From positions 744,001 through 808,000 of the forward strand of contig NZ_SDWJ01000002.1 in the NCBI RefSeq assembly GCF_009769755.1: 64,000 nucleotides of DNA, given 5' to 3'. The position numbers and the translations under genes are program-made. Below the pieces are notes generated by a model. The model had not been told where the DNA came from and did no database searches. It saw nothing but the letters and a program-made list of their open reading frames with translations. This document shows, piece after piece, positions 26,626-36,429 of the stretch; position 1 is the first letter of the stretch, and every line of letters starts with the position of its first letter. This DNA is from Sphingorhabdus profundilacus (lineage in GTDB: Bacteria; Pseudomonadota; Alphaproteobacteria; Sphingomonadales; Sphingomonadaceae).

Positions 26626-28218
26626 TTAAGCGGCCTGGCCGATCTTGCGACCTTGGCCATCATCGTCCGTGTCCTTGACGATACGGCGCGGAACTTCCCG
26701 TTCGGACTCGAGCGCGGCGGCTTGATCCTCGGTCACTTTCGCAACGATGACCTGCTGGTCACCTTCGTCGCCGGCTTCGTGATATTCGGCGTCTTCGTTA
26801 ACGTTCCAGATATTGTAGACGCGCGACCCTGCGACGATGTTTTCGACCGTCAGCATGGCCGTCATCATGGCATGATCCTGGTTATTATACCGGTGCATCC
26901 CATTGCGGCCTACCATGTGCAGTGTCGGGTAGAGCGTTTCGAGTTCCGCACGCATGACTTCGACATTATCGGCATAATCATCGTCATATACCGGATAGGC
27001 TTTTTCCTGACGGACAACGGCACCGCCCACAACATCCTCGGCCTTGCACAGCCCGAGAATCGCCATTTCCTTTTTGGCCAGCTCGATCAGGTCCGCATCG
27101 CTCGACGACCAGAGGCCATCATTTTCAAAGCAGAAATATTCAAGGCCAACGCACGCAATCGACGGATCGGGCACCATCTCGGGCGACCAGCTGCGGAAAT
27201 TCTGCACGCGGCCAACCTGTACCTTGCTGTCGTGGATATAGATCCAGTTGTCGGGGAACAGATCGTCCGACCTTATCATCAATGCGACAGTCAGAAAATC
27301 GCGGTAACGCAAATTCATGGCGGGCATAGATGATTGCGGAAGAGGATGGATACGCGCCGACAACTCGCGCATCGGTGCGCTGCTGATGACATGCTTTGCG
27401 GAGATTACTGTTTCGTTGCCGTCCGACGCCGTGGCGGACAGACGCCAATTGCCAGCGCTGTCCTGTGCCAATTGTTTGAAACGATGGCCCATCAAGACAT
27501 GATTGCCATTGGCGACAACATAATCGCGCGCGGCATCCCACATCATGCCCGGTCCAAGCCGCGGATAGCGGAATGTTTCGAGCAGAGTTTTGGTTTCCAT
27601 GCCGTCATTCGGCTTTTTATTTAAGCCGAATGAGCGTTTCAGCCCGTCAACCACCGCTGCGCCTAGACTCAACCCTTTGATCCGCTGCGCTGCCCAATCT
27701 GCAGACATTTCGTCGCAGGGCATTCCCCATACTTTTTCGGTGTAGGTTTTGAAAAAGATCGAGAACAGCTTTTCACCAAATTGGTTTATCGTCCAATCCT
27801 GAAAACTGCGTACATTGGTGATCGGCTGAAATTTTGCCTTTGCATAGCTGATCATACATTGGGTGGACCGGATGATCCCCAGATTGAACAAAGCCTCAAA
27901 GGCGCGTAAGGGATAGCTATAGAATTTACCCTCATAGTAAATTCGGCTCATCCTGGGGCGCTGGATGAAATCATTGGGAAGTATTTCATTCCACAGATCG
28001 ACTACCTCTTTAGATTTTGAAAAGAAACGATGGCCGCCAATATCGAACCTATAGCCATCAACCTCCACCGTTCGGCTGATGCCACCAACATAGCGTTCGT
28101 CCTTTTCTATGACCGTGACGCTAAATCCCTTCTGGGTAAGCAGATAGGCAGCGGTTAGACCTGCTGGACCGGCGCCGATAATTGCAACGTCAACTGAGTT
28201 TTGGCCCTGAGCAATCAC
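26626..28218 (-). CDS. NAD(P)/FAD-dependent oxidoreductase (UDP-galactopyranose mutase-like)
   Basis: This is a 530-aa flavoprotein starting at GTG 28218, with GGGGG seven bases upstream. The N-terminal dinucleotide fold is VAIIGAGPAGLTAAYLL, then GGISRTVEVDGYRFDIGGHRFF (the FAD substrate-side motif shared with UGM/protoporphyrinogen-oxidase-like enzymes), YTEKVWGMPCDEMSADWAAQ, and FRYPRLGPGMMWD. Such enzymes occur in polysaccharide gene clusters beside GtrA and glycosyltransferases. The reaction is not established; ring contraction or oxidation of a lipid-linked or nucleotide sugar is inferred. First confident gene of the glycan cluster. Confidence 0.88.
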   Translation of the reverse strand: MIAQGQNSVDVAIIGAGPAGLTAAYLLTQKGFSVTVIEKDERYVGGISRTVEVDGYRFDIGGHRFFSKSKEVVDLWNEILPNDFIQRPRMSRIYYEGKFYSYPLRAFEALFNLGIIRSTQCMISYAKAKFQPITNVRSFQDWTINQFGEKLFSIFFKTYTEKVWGMPCDEMSADWAAQRIKGLSLGAAVVDGLKRSFGLNKKPNDGMETKTLLETFRYPRLGPGMMWDAARDYVVANGNHVLMGHRFKQLAQDSAGNWRLSATASDGNETVISAKHVISSAPMRELSARIHPLPQSSMPAMNLRYRDFLTVALMIRSDDLFPDNWIYIHDSKVQVGRVQNFRSWSPEMVPDPSIACVGLEYFCFENDGLWSSSDADLIELAKKEMAILGLCKAEDVVGGAVVRQEKAYPVYDDDYADNVEVMRAELETLYPTLHMVGRNGMHRYNNQDHAMMTAMLTVENIVAGSRVYNIWNVNEDAEYHEAGDEGDQQVIVAKVTEDQAAALESEREVPRRIVKDTDDDGQGRKIGQAA

Positions 28219-28606
28219 TTGTATACCCCCATAGAAATCTATCTCTGAAATCTGTGAAGGAAATGCCCTAATAGATAGTTAACGAGAGGTTATTTCCGAC
28301 GCATCGATTTTCGAAAATTGCGGCCGCACAATATTATCTTGCTTCTTTTCGCTTAAACGCGCATATGCGGCGTCGAACGCATGAGGCAAGCGGACAATCC
28401 CGCCGCAGTATTGGCAGCGTGAGGGCCCGGATGAACTGGCTCCGCCAATCGAACAAGATGCGTAAAGCTTAGAGGCTTCCCATTTCACGCAGGGTTGTTT
28501 CCAACGGGTCGGCACAAGCTGTTCCCGAACACCTGCTGTTGCGCCTGCATTCCCCTGTCTTAAGGGTGCGTGCTTTGGGCGGCAACGACCAATTGAAAGT
28601 AATTTT
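28219..28606. other. Intergenic region between glycan cluster and helicase
   Basis: 388 bp between divergent genes. It holds the promoter side of the FAD oxidoreductase (minus) and of the DEAD-box helicase (plus), plus the weak minus-strand frame at 28279-28515. The helicase ATG has only a weak ribosome-binding site (GAAAG near 28594). Cold-shock-type long leaders are common for such helicases, but no specific fold is evident by eye. Confidence 0.4.
28279..28515 (-). CDS. Possible small Cys-containing protein, 78 aa
   Basis: An open frame from GTG 28515, with GGGAA six bases upstream, to TAA at 28279. The product contains a CQYCGG motif and an isolated upstream Cys pair, suggesting a small metal-binding or zinc-ribbon half, and ends in a charged tail. 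No family is recognised. It points the same way as the FAD oxidoreductase, 60 bp upstream of it. The same frame stays open into the antisense of the helicase gene, so it may be chance. Kept as a weak call. Confidence 0.28.
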   Translation of the reverse strand: MPTRWKQPCVKWEASKLYASCSIGGASSSGPSRCQYCGGIVRLPHAFDAAYARLSEKKQDNIVRPQFSKIDASEITSR

Positions 28607-30148
28607 ATGTCTTTTTTCCAAGACCTGGGCCTTGCCCAACCTATCCTGAAAGCGCTCGAAGCGGCGGGATATGACACCCCCACTCCAATCCAGCAGCAAT
28701 CGATCCCGCCTTTGCTTCAAGGCCGCGATTTGTGCGGTATAGCGCAGACCGGGACCGGTAAGACGGCGGCATTTGCACTGCCTTCGCTCCACCATTTTGC
28801 AACCAAGCCCAAGGCGCGCCAGCAATATAGCTGCCGCATGCTTGTGCTTTCGCCGACACGCGAATTGGCCGCGCAAATCGCGGAAAGCTTCCGCACCTAT
28901 GGCAAATTCCTGGGCCTCAAGATCGATTGTGTCTTTGGCGGAATGCCGATTTTCAGCCAGAAAAAGCGTCTTGCGGGCGGCGTCGATATCCTCGTTGCTA
29001 CGCCGGGTCGTTTGATCGATCTGATCGAACAACGCGCGATCACTCTGAAAGATGTCGAAATCTTTGTTCTCGACGAAGCCGACCAGATGATGGACCTTGG
29101 CTTTATCCATGCCTTGAAGCGTATCGATCAACTGTTGCCAAAACAGCGCCAGACGCTGTTTTTCTCGGCCACAATGCCCAAGGCTATTGCCGAACTTGGC
29201 AACCGTTTCCTGAACAACCCTGTCCGTGTGTCGGTTGCCCCAGCGGCTACCACGGCGGAACGCGTTGAACAATTTGTGACCTTTGTCGAACAACGCGAAA
29301 AGCAGACTCTGCTGACGCTCAAGCTGCAAAGCGAAGAAATTGACCGCGCGCTGGTCTTTACGCGTACCAAACATGGGGCCGACCGTGTGGTCCGCGGCCT
29401 TGCCGGTGCTGGCATTCAGGCGGCTGCCATTCATGGCAACAAGAGCCAGGGCCAACGTACCGCAGCGCTTCAGGCGTTTCGTGACGGCAAGATCAAGATT
29501 CTGGTTGCCACCGACATCGCCGCACGCGGTATCGATGTTCCCGGTGTCAGCCATGTGTTCAACTTCGAACTGCCTAATGTGCCGGAACAATATGTCCACC
29601 GCATCGGCCGGACCGCACGTGCGGGTCGTGAAGGCGTCGCGATGAGCTTCGTTGCCGGCGATGAGCGCGGCTATATGAAGGATATTGAACGTCTGACCGG
29701 AGTACGTGCCATGACCTTGGGCCTGCCCGAGGGCTTCCGCGCTGCGGTTGCGGCATTGCCGCCGCCCGTCGCCGACAAGAAACCACAGCAGTCACGTGGT
29801 GGCCGTGGTGGCGGACAACCCGGTGGTGGTCGCACCAACTATGCCGGCAAAAAGCTGGGTGGAAATAATGGCGGCATCGGACGCAATGGCGAAACCCGTC
29901 AGCGCACACATGCCCCGCAAGGCGGCTGGCAACCCGCCATCGGTCCCAAGGACGGCAGTCGCGAAGGCAGTGCAGATGCCCGTCCGCGCAACGAAAATGC
30001 CGGATCGGGTGACCGCCGTCCAACCGCCGACCGCGCATTTGCTGCCCGCAAGGAAAGCCGTCGCGATCCCGGTGCACCGGCACGCAACTATGGCCCGAAA
30101 AAATCCGGTCCAAGTAAATTCCGCGGTGCGGTAAAGCGCGCCGGATAA
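28607..30148 (+). CDS. DEAD-box ATP-dependent RNA helicase (RhlE-like)
   Basis: The 513-aa product shows the Q motif TPIQQQSIPPLL, Walker A AQTGTGKTAAF, the DEAD box VLDEADQMMDLGF, SAT in FFSATMPKAI, and motif VI HRIGRTARAGREG, all in the first 370 residues. The remaining 140 residues form a disordered Gly/Arg/Asn-rich tail (RGGRGGGQPGGGR; RRPTADRAFAARK) of the RGG type that binds RNA. These helicases unwind structured RNA in ribosome assembly and mRNA decay. It converges on purH. Confidence 0.95.
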   Translation: MSFFQDLGLAQPILKALEAAGYDTPTPIQQQSIPPLLQGRDLCGIAQTGTGKTAAFALPSLHHFATKPKARQQYSCRMLVLSPTRELAAQIAESFRTYGKFLGLKIDCVFGGMPIFSQKKRLAGGVDILVATPGRLIDLIEQRAITLKDVEIFVLDEADQMMDLGFIHALKRIDQLLPKQRQTLFFSATMPKAIAELGNRFLNNPVRVSVAPAATTAERVEQFVTFVEQREKQTLLTLKLQSEEIDRALVFTRTKHGADRVVRGLAGAGIQAAAIHGNKSQGQRTAALQAFRDGKIKILVATDIAARGIDVPGVSHVFNFELPNVPEQYVHRIGRTARAGREGVAMSFVAGDERGYMKDIERLTGVRAMTLGLPEGFRAAVAALPPPVADKKPQQSRGGRGGGQPGGGRTNYAGKKLGGNNGGIGRNGETRQRTHAPQGGWQPAIGPKDGSREGSADARPRNENAGSGDRRPTADRAFAARKESRRDPGAPARNYGPKKSGPSKFRGAVKRAG

Positions 30149-30160
30149 TCTTCTGTTACC

Positions 30161-30191
30161 CCGCCGTCCCGAACCGGTTTCGGGACGGCGG
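30161..30191. terminator. Hairpin between convergent helicase and purH genes
   Basis: A perfect 13-bp stem, CCGCCGTCCCGAA (30161-30173) with TTCGGGACGGCGG (30179-30191), and a five-base loop, lies between two convergent genes. There is no T-run on either side, so it is not a textbook intrinsic terminator. It may act as a 3' stabilising structure or a Rho-associated end for both transcripts. Confidence 0.6.
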
Positions 30192-30223
30192 AGAACATCT
30201 GTCCAGAGATTGGCGCCGCCTGT

Positions 30224-31813
30224 TTAGTGGCGGAAGTGGCGCATGCCCGTAAAGACCATCGCCAGGCCAGCTTCGTCTGCGGCCGCAATCACTTCATCGT
30301 CGCGCATCGAACCGCCCGGCTGGATCACGGCTGTGGCCCCTGCTTCAGCAGCGGCAAGCAAGCCGTCTGCAAAGGGGAAAAAGGCGTCCGACGCAACGGC
30401 AGAACCAACGGTCCGCGGGCTTTCCCACCCATAGGTTTCGGCGGCTTCACGCGCCTTTATGGCCGCAATCCGCGCACTGTCGCGCCGGTTCATCTGGCCT
30501 GCGCCAATGCCCGCGGTCGCACCATCCTTGGCATAGACAATCGCATTGGATTTGACATGCTTGGCAACGGTCCAGGCAAAGCGGCAATCGGCCAATTCCT
30601 GCGCCGTCGGGGTGCGTTTGGTCACCACCTTGAATTCGCCATCCGCGACATGGCCATTGTCCCGCGACTGGACCAGCAACCCACCGGTTATCGGCTTGAT
30701 CGCAAGGCCCCCACGCTTGGGATCGGGCAAATCACCTGTCAGCAGAAGGCGCAGGTTCTTTTTCTTCGCAAACACCGCCTTGGCCGCATCGTCGGCAGAC
30801 GGGGCGGCAACCACTTCGGTGAAAATCTCGGTTATAGCCTCGGCTGTCGCGCCGTCCAGCGCACGGTTGACCGCCACAATCCCGCCAAAGGCCGAAACGC
30901 TGTCGCATTCCAGTGCGGCACGATAGGCGTCGATCAAGCTGTCGCCGCTGGCGACACCGCAGGGGTTGGCATGCTTGACGATTACCACCGTCGGCGGACC
31001 ATCGCGAAATTCGCTGACAAGTTCGAGCGCGGCATCGGCATCGTTGTAATTATTATAGGACAGTTCTTTACCCTGCACCTGCTCGGCCTGCGCAATGCCG
31101 GAACCATGCGGGCCGACCGGCACATAAAGCGCGGCACGTTGATGCGGATTTTCGCCATAGCGCAATTCTTCGATGCGGTTCCCGTTAACCGCCAGCATAT
31201 CGGGAAACAGCTGTTGCTGGTCGGCAAAGGCGAACCACTGGCTGATCATGCTGTCATAGGCAGCAGTCGCCGAATAGGCCTTGGCCGCGCATTTCCGTCG
31301 GAATTCATAGCTGGTCTTGCCGCCACTTTCTTCCATCTCGGCCACCAGATTGTCATAGTCAGCCGGGTCAGTAACGATCGTTACAAAAGCGTGGTTCTTG
31401 GCTGCGCTGCGGACCATTGATGGGCCGCCAATATCTATATTTTCGATAATTTCATCGCGCGTTGCGCCTTTTGCGACGGTTTGGGCAAAGGGGTATAGAT
31501 TGACCACCACCAGATCTATTGCACCAATATCATGCACTTTCATCGCCGCGACATGTTCCGCATTGTCTCGCACCGCGAGGAGACCACCATGTACCTTGGG
31601 GTGCAACGTCTTGACCCGCCCGTCCATCATTTCGGGAAAGCCGGTCAATTCGCTGATATCCTTCACCGCCAGACCAGCGTCGCGCAGGGTCTTTGCCGTC
31701 CCGCCTGTCGACACCAATTCGACATGCCGCGCCGCCAGGGCATGGCCCAATTCGACAAGGCCGGTTTTATCCGAAACCGACAAAAGGGCCCGTTTGATTA
31801 CGACGTCTTCCAT
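30224..31813 (-). CDS. purH: Bifunctional AICAR transformylase / IMP cyclohydrolase
   Basis: It catalyses the last two steps to IMP. The N-terminal cyclohydrolase domain (about 1-200) shows [32 protein letters not shown] and [18 protein letters not shown]. The C-terminal formyltransferase domain carries [23 protein letters not shown] and [11 protein letters not shown]. 529 aa is full length. It is the last gene of a minus-strand run and begins 4 bp after the heparinase-family gene. Confidence 0.98.
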   Translation of the reverse strand: MEDVVIKRALLSVSDKTGLVELGHALAARHVELVSTGGTAKTLRDAGLAVKDISELTGFPEMMDGRVKTLHPKVHGGLLAVRDNAEHVAAMKVHDIGAIDLVVVNLYPFAQTVAKGATRDEIIENIDIGGPSMVRSAAKNHAFVTIVTDPADYDNLVAEMEESGGKTSYEFRRKCAAKAYSATAAYDSMISQWFAFADQQQLFPDMLAVNGNRIEELRYGENPHQRAALYVPVGPHGSGIAQAEQVQGKELSYNNYNDADAALELVSEFRDGPPTVVIVKHANPCGVASGDSLIDAYRAALECDSVSAFGGIVAVNRALDGATAEAITEIFTEVVAAPSADDAAKAVFAKKKNLRLLLTGDLPDPKRGGLAIKPITGGLLVQSRDNGHVADGEFKVVTKRTPTAQELADCRFAWTVAKHVKSNAIVYAKDGATAGIGAGQMNRRDSARIAAIKAREAAETYGWESPRTVGSAVASDAFFPFADGLLAAAEAGATAVIQPGGSMRDDEVIAAADEAGLAMVFTGMRHFRH

Positions 31814-31817
31814 GTAC

Positions 31818-33536
31818 TTATCCTAAATGGCGCAATTGCCAGCTGAAGGTGAGGCCGCCTTTACCAGTCGCCGCCTCGATTACCAATTGGTGGGTGGGAT
31901 GTGGACGACCTTCCTCATCAACCCATAAGCTATCATCAACCGATAATGTGCCCCCAGCCGCAGCAAAAGCCCAGCTGCTTCCATCTGCCATGCGGAGTAA
32001 TGCGGTTTGGGCATTGTCAGTCGGCACGATCTCGATATCGGGACCAAGATGAAAACGAACATGAACCGGCGTACCGTCTTTTGGTTTTCCTTTAGGCAAC
32101 AGAGTATCTTCGCCCCGCAGTTCAAGCCCGTCCGAACGCAGGATCAGCAGGCGTGAATGAACATAGCCAAAGCCACGCACATAGCCATCATGACTTGCTT
32201 CAATCCGCGTAGCCTGATCGGCATCCCGCCGTTCGAGGCCGACTTCAGCTACGCCCTTGCCCAATTGACCGCCTTGCAGAATTGCGGTTGAATTGGTGTC
32301 GTTGATACACAGGGTCGAATGTGCAGCGGTTGTCCGTAAGCCCCGCGCCAATGTCACGGGAATGGTCGAACCAACCAACGCCGCACCGCCACAATTTACA
32401 AACAACCGCTGACTGCCGTGGGACAATTCAACCGCCAATGTTGACGCGCAACCAGATGCGGATTGCCGAGCCAAAGGCGGCGGTCCTGCATCCAGCAGCA
32501 ACACCGTTTTACCAGCAGAAACCCTTTGATAACCCCAATCAAGCGCCTGACGATGCGGTCGGGCACGGACCTCACTTGCCAAAACAAGAGCCTCGATGCT
32601 TTCTGCGCTCATATGAGCCGAACCCTGCCAGGCCCCCAGACCACCGTCCGAGTGGGTAAGGCCCAATAAGGCCGGCACGGCACGGCCAATTGCATCAGAC
32701 AAAAATGCTGGCACCATTTCGTTACGCGCATTGTAGCACTGCTTAAGCAAGCTGAGCAGTCCGATCAATTCGATCAGTTGCACTGGCGACCGGGACACTA
32801 CACCGCCGTCGGGAAAAATCGCGGCCTGTAGTGCGGCGGCCAGGCCATCTTCACCAACCGCGCGCCTTGCCTTTCCCTCAGGCAACAGCAAGGATGCAGC
32901 AACAACTCCTGCCCAGCCAAGACTTTTGGCGAAATGGCTTTGCGCGCGCGGTGCAGACTGGTCGAGATGGCGGGCGACCCGGGCGAAGTGGTTGATGACG
33001 CGTGAACGGTAAACGGGGTCTGCGCTGCTCAAAAGCAAAGGCGAGCCCGCCGCCATGTTGAGTAATCGCCATGCACAATTGTCGACCCGCCAAGCGGGTT
33101 CGCGTGTTTTCATACCATTGGCGATCAACCAGTCATCGGCAATCGATGCCGCAATCGGCGCGCCTTCGCCCCTGTTCGTCGCCGCCGCAAGATCGCGCAA
33201 CCATCCAAATCGATGGATATAATCGGTCATTGTCGGAGGTAGCGTTAGCTTTTGATAATCAACTCCGCGAAATGGTTGTTCTGCGCCCTGATAATAGAAT
33301 TTGCCCATCCGCAGGGCTTGTCCACGACCGACATCACCTTTTAGCACATCTTGAGGAATGGTGATCAGGCGCAAGGGCACCTTGCCCCTCAACCGTCCGC
33401 TATGCAGCGGCGTTCTCCATGTCAATTTATAGAATTGTAGGGACAGACGTTCGAAAATATTCTGGCCCACACCCGTCGGCCGGACGATCAATGCCGCCTG
33501 CCTACCCCCTTCACCGCGTGCCTCATGGTCCGTCAT
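31818..33536 (-). CDS. Heparinase II/III family protein
   Basis: The 572-aa protein has an alpha/alpha-toroid-like N-terminal half and a C-terminal beta-rich heparinase II/III domain. Recognisable parts are [34 protein letters not shown] (the FPDGG/SP motif of the family), [11 protein letters not shown] and [13 protein letters not shown]. There is no signal peptide, so a cytoplasmic location is likely, unlike secreted lyases. It sits between purH and rpe; the rsmB-rpe-heparinase-purH order is common in alphaproteobacteria, but its substrate is unknown. The ATG overlaps the rpe stop. Confidence 0.88.
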   Translation of the reverse strand: MTDHEARGEGGRQAALIVRPTGVGQNIFERLSLQFYKLTWRTPLHSGRLRGKVPLRLITIPQDVLKGDVGRGQALRMGKFYYQGAEQPFRGVDYQKLTLPPTMTDYIHRFGWLRDLAAATNRGEGAPIAASIADDWLIANGMKTREPAWRVDNCAWRLLNMAAGSPLLLSSADPVYRSRVINHFARVARHLDQSAPRAQSHFAKSLGWAGVVAASLLLPEGKARRAVGEDGLAAALQAAIFPDGGVVSRSPVQLIELIGLLSLLKQCYNARNEMVPAFLSDAIGRAVPALLGLTHSDGGLGAWQGSAHMSAESIEALVLASEVRARPHRQALDWGYQRVSAGKTVLLLDAGPPPLARQSASGCASTLAVELSHGSQRLFVNCGGAALVGSTIPVTLARGLRTTAAHSTLCINDTNSTAILQGGQLGKGVAEVGLERRDADQATRIEASHDGYVRGFGYVHSRLLILRSDGLELRGEDTLLPKGKPKDGTPVHVRFHLGPDIEIVPTDNAQTALLRMADGSSWAFAAAGGTLSVDDSLWVDEEGRPHPTHQLVIEAATGKGGLTFSWQLRHLG

Positions 33537-34195
33537 CCACCCCTCAATGCATGGATGTTGGCGGCATATTGGTCGGGGCCGCCCTTGAAAGTGGCCGTCC
33601 CGGCGACGAGCGTGTCGGCCCCGGCTGCAATCGCCAGCGGCGCAGTCTCGATGGTTATCCCCCCATCAACCTCCAGCCGGATATCGCGGCCTGTTTTGTC
33701 GATCATTTTGCGGATCGCCTCAATCTTACGCAATTGGCTGGAGATGAAGCTTTGCCCGCCAAAGCCGGGATTGACGCTCATCACAAGCACAAGGTCGACT
33801 TCGTCGATCAGATAGTCGAGCATCTTGGCCGGTGTTGCCGGGTTCAACACGACCCCGGCCTGCCTGCCGAGGGACTTGATCAGCTGCACCGTCCGGTGCG
33901 GATGCGGGCCGGCTTCGGGGTGGAAAGAAATAATGTCCGCGCCTGCGTCGGCAAAATCTTTCACATATTGATCGACCGGCGAAATCATCAGATGCACATC
34001 AAAAGGCTTGCTGCTGTGCGGCCGAAGCGCCTTGACCACGGCGGGGCCTATGGTGATGTTCGGCACGAAATGACCATCCATCACGTCGACATGGATCCAG
34101 TCGCAGCCTGCTTCATCGATCGCACGCACTTCGTCACCCAGCCGAGCGAAATCGGCGGAGAGGATGGAAGGCGCAATGCGGATGGCGCGGGTCAT
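33533..34195 (-). CDS. rpe: Ribulose-phosphate 3-epimerase
   Basis: It interconverts ribulose 5-phosphate and xylulose 5-phosphate in the pentose phosphate pathway. The 220-aa TIM-barrel product contains [37 protein letters not shown] (metal ligands), [16 protein letters not shown] and [12 protein letters not shown] with [12 protein letters not shown]. The length is standard. It overlaps the heparinase-family gene by 4 bp and follows the GNAT gene by 60 bp. Confidence 0.97.
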   Translation of the reverse strand: MTRAIRIAPSILSADFARLGDEVRAIDEAGCDWIHVDVMDGHFVPNITIGPAVVKALRPHSSKPFDVHLMISPVDQYVKDFADAGADIISFHPEAGPHPHRTVQLIKSLGRQAGVVLNPATPAKMLDYLIDEVDLVLVMSVNPGFGGQSFISSQLRKIEAIRKMIDKTGRDIRLEVDGGITIETAPLAIAAGADTLVAGTATFKGGPDQYAANIHALRGG

Positions 34196-34255
34196 GAATG
34201 GCGCTTAGCGGCCTGAGCCGCCAGCGGCAAGGCGAGCCGTTGCGTTATGCACAGC

Positions 34256-34789
34256 TTATCGTAACACCGGACTCGGTTCGCGGCGGTAAATGAACAGGTC
34301 ACCGATGACATCGTGCGATTCCGCAATTTTCTTAAAGCCCAATTTGGCCGCCACATTGTGCGACGCGGTGTTGCCCCGATCAATGATGCACCGGATTTCG
34401 CCCAATCGCGCCTCTTCATCCGCCCATTGCAATATGGCCGTGAGCGCTTCGGTCGCATATCCCTTTCCCCAGGCGTCGGGTACAAATGCCCATCCCGCTT
34501 CGGGGAAGTCCGCCAGCTCGGGCAGGCCACGTTCAAACCGCGCCAAACCGCCATTACCCACAAGGACACCGGTCTCGCTTTCGACAAAAGACCAAAAGCC
34601 ATAGCCCAGAAGGGACCATAGCCCGATCCCGCCCAAAAATTTCCCCCAACTGGTGTTGCGGCTTCGCGGCTCGCCGCCGATAAATTCTGTCATGCGCGGA
34701 TCAGCCCATGCGGCGGCATATGCCTCCCAATGCGACAGCGTCATGGGTTCGATCCGGAGCCGTTCGGTTGTCAGCGTTGGTGCAATCAT
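34256..34789 (-). CDS. GNAT family N-acetyltransferase (RimJ/RimL type)
   Basis: The 177-aa product opens with TLTTERLRIEPMTLSHWEAYAAAWADP, the usual start of RimJ/RimL-like acetyltransferases. It has the acetyl-CoA motif WGKGYATEALTAILQWA and ends with NTASHNVAAKLGFKKIAE, typical of the family. The acceptor (amine of a small molecule or protein N-terminus) cannot be told. It starts 5 bp after the rsmB-like stop, so it belongs to that transcript. Confidence 0.92.
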   Translation of the reverse strand: MIAPTLTTERLRIEPMTLSHWEAYAAAWADPRMTEFIGGEPRSRNTSWGKFLGGIGLWSLLGYGFWSFVESETGVLVGNGGLARFERGLPELADFPEAGWAFVPDAWGKGYATEALTAILQWADEEARLGEIRCIIDRGNTASHNVAAKLGFKKIAESHDVIGDLFIYRREPSPVLR

Positions 34790-34794
34790 AAATT

Positions 34795-36072
34795 TCAGGC
34801 ACCCTTCCGAATAAACCGTGCGATGAAAAATCCGTCCATGCCGCCCTTGTCCGCCAGATTGTGTGGCATAGTGCGGACATCACCCTGCGCGTTAGCCGTC
34901 ACCCCTTGGGGCAATTCACCTTCGGTCGCGGGCAAGGGCGAAAAATCGGGATGTTTGGATAAAAACAACTCCGCCTGAGCCTCGCCTTCCTGCGGTTCCA
35001 GTGAGCAGGTGGCATAGACCAGCAAGCCGCCAGGCTTCACCCAGGCCGCTGCACGGTCCAGCATAGCGCATTGGAGCGCGGCCAGATTGTTGATCTGCTT
35101 GATATCGATACGCTGCAACACGTCGGGATGCCGCCGCATGGTGCCGGTCGCGCTGCACGGCGCGTCGAGCAGAATAGCATCATACAGGCCCGAAGGCTCC
35201 CACTCCATCACGTCGGCCGTGACCCGATCGGCATTGAGCTGTGTCCGTTCCAAATTGGCCATCAACCGGTCCATACGACGCGCGCTGTTGTCCAGCGCGG
35301 TGACCGTGTATCCGGCGGCCGAAAGCTGCATCGTCTTGCCACCCGGTGCGGCACACAGATCAAGCGCCCGCTTGTCCAAACCATCGCCCAGAAGCCGTCC
35401 AGGTAAGCTGGCGGCCAGATCCTGCACCCACCACGCGCCTTCATCATAACCCTGTAATTCTTCGACCGCCGTGCCACGCGGCAGACGGATATGGCCCGGC
35501 ATCAGGCTTTCCCCGCCCAATATCTCGGCCCAATGCGCGGTCGAAGCGGGATCGCGCAACGCGAGATCCAGCGGTGGTGGTTCCGATAGAGCGGCTTGCG
35601 CGCCTGCAACCATGTCGTCGCCCCATGCCGGATGCCACCGCATCATGACGGCTTCGGGCAAGGACGGCAGTTCGGGAAGGGCCGCATTGGCCCGCAACAA
35701 GGAACCCAGAACACCGTGCACCAAACGGCGCGGGCCTTTGTCTACCAGTGGCAGGGCCGTTGCAATCACCGCATGGGGCGGTGTGCCTAGCCGCAAAATC
35801 TGTGCCAGCGCCAGCCGTAACACCATCCGCGCCTTGCTATCATCGGGCAGCGCCTGCTTCGTCTTGCTGTCGATCAGGACATCAAGGTCGACCGACCAAC
35901 GCAGGCTTTCCTGTGCAATGGCAATCGCAAGGGCGCGGTCTGGCGGCGACAGGCCCTTGGTCGCATTCGCCGTCGCCTGATCCATGGGCGTGCCCATGCG
36001 CATGACCGCATCAAGCAGGCGCAAGGCAGCGCGGCGGGTGGGGAGGCCGGAAACTTCTTCTTCATTGGACAT
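34795..36072 (-). CDS. rsmB: RsmB/NOP family 16S rRNA m5C methyltransferase
   Basis: The protein is 425 aa. An N-terminal NusB-like RNA-binding domain (about 10-140) precedes the methyltransferase domain. SAM motif ALDLCAAPGGKTMQL, the catalytic DAPCSATGTMRRHPD and the release Cys motif VYATCSLEPQEGE are intact. RsmB methylates C967 of 16S rRNA; that specificity is inferred from the NusB-like domain and length. First gene of the minus-strand run ending in purH. Confidence 0.93.
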   Translation of the reverse strand: MSNEEEVSGLPTRRAALRLLDAVMRMGTPMDQATANATKGLSPPDRALAIAIAQESLRWSVDLDVLIDSKTKQALPDDSKARMVLRLALAQILRLGTPPHAVIATALPLVDKGPRRLVHGVLGSLLRANAALPELPSLPEAVMMRWHPAWGDDMVAGAQAALSEPPPLDLALRDPASTAHWAEILGGESLMPGHIRLPRGTAVEELQGYDEGAWWVQDLAASLPGRLLGDGLDKRALDLCAAPGGKTMQLSAAGYTVTALDNSARRMDRLMANLERTQLNADRVTADVMEWEPSGLYDAILLDAPCSATGTMRRHPDVLQRIDIKQINNLAALQCAMLDRAAAWVKPGGLLVYATCSLEPQEGEAQAELFLSKHPDFSPLPATEGELPQGVTANAQGDVRTMPHNLADKGGMDGFFIARFIRKGA

Positions 36073-36176
36073 CGCTAGATCGCTTAAGCAAATCCGTGAA
36101 CAAAGTCACCCATCTTGCAAATGCGCCCTACACCTCCGATATAAGGTAAGCTATTTTTATTTGAGGAGCATCCACC

Positions 36177-36341
36177 ATGGGCCAGCGCCCACCCCATGTG
36201 AAAGCGCCCGCTTATCTGTCGAAAAGCCCGCCGGTGCCCGAACCCAAAGCCGTCGCACGCGAACCGGAGCCGGATTCGGAACGGCCGGACCCTGTGCGCT
36301 ACGGCGATTGGGAACTTAAAGGCGTCGCCATCGACTTCTGA
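36177..36341 (+). CDS. DUF1674 / SdhAF4-like small protein, 54 aa
   Basis: A short gene with ATG at 36177, TGA at 36339-36341 and a good GAGGAG ribosome-binding site 9 bp upstream. The Pro-rich N-terminus is followed by the family's C-terminal signature PDPVRYGDWELKGVAIDF. DUF1674 proteins are homologous to the mitochondrial succinate dehydrogenase assembly factor SdhAF4, which binds flavinylated SdhA. No sdh genes are in the window. It diverges from rsmB, an arrangement common in alphaproteobacteria. Confidence 0.88.
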   Translation: MGQRPPHVKAPAYLSKSPPVPEPKAVAREPEPDSERPDPVRYGDWELKGVAIDF

Positions 36342-36429
36342 AGCCGGCCATTAGGTCGGAAACTGCCCAAAATTTGTGCATGTGCGAAGTTACTTGTTCT
36401 CTGCATTATTTTTGTGCAGACATTAGATA

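Noticed and set aside
28607-28683. Extension of the small CQYC frame to ATG 28683
   Set aside because: That start lies inside the helicase coding region and lacks a ribosome-binding site; the GTG at 28515 is the only reasonable start.
29574-30113. Minus-strand His/Arg-rich frame over the helicase tail
   Set aside because: It is the antisense of the RGG/Asn-rich C-terminal tail and has low complexity.
30227-31420. Plus-strand frame of 397 codons antisense to purH
   Set aside because: purH is certain in this place by motif and length; the antisense frame has no recognisable domain and exists because of codon bias.
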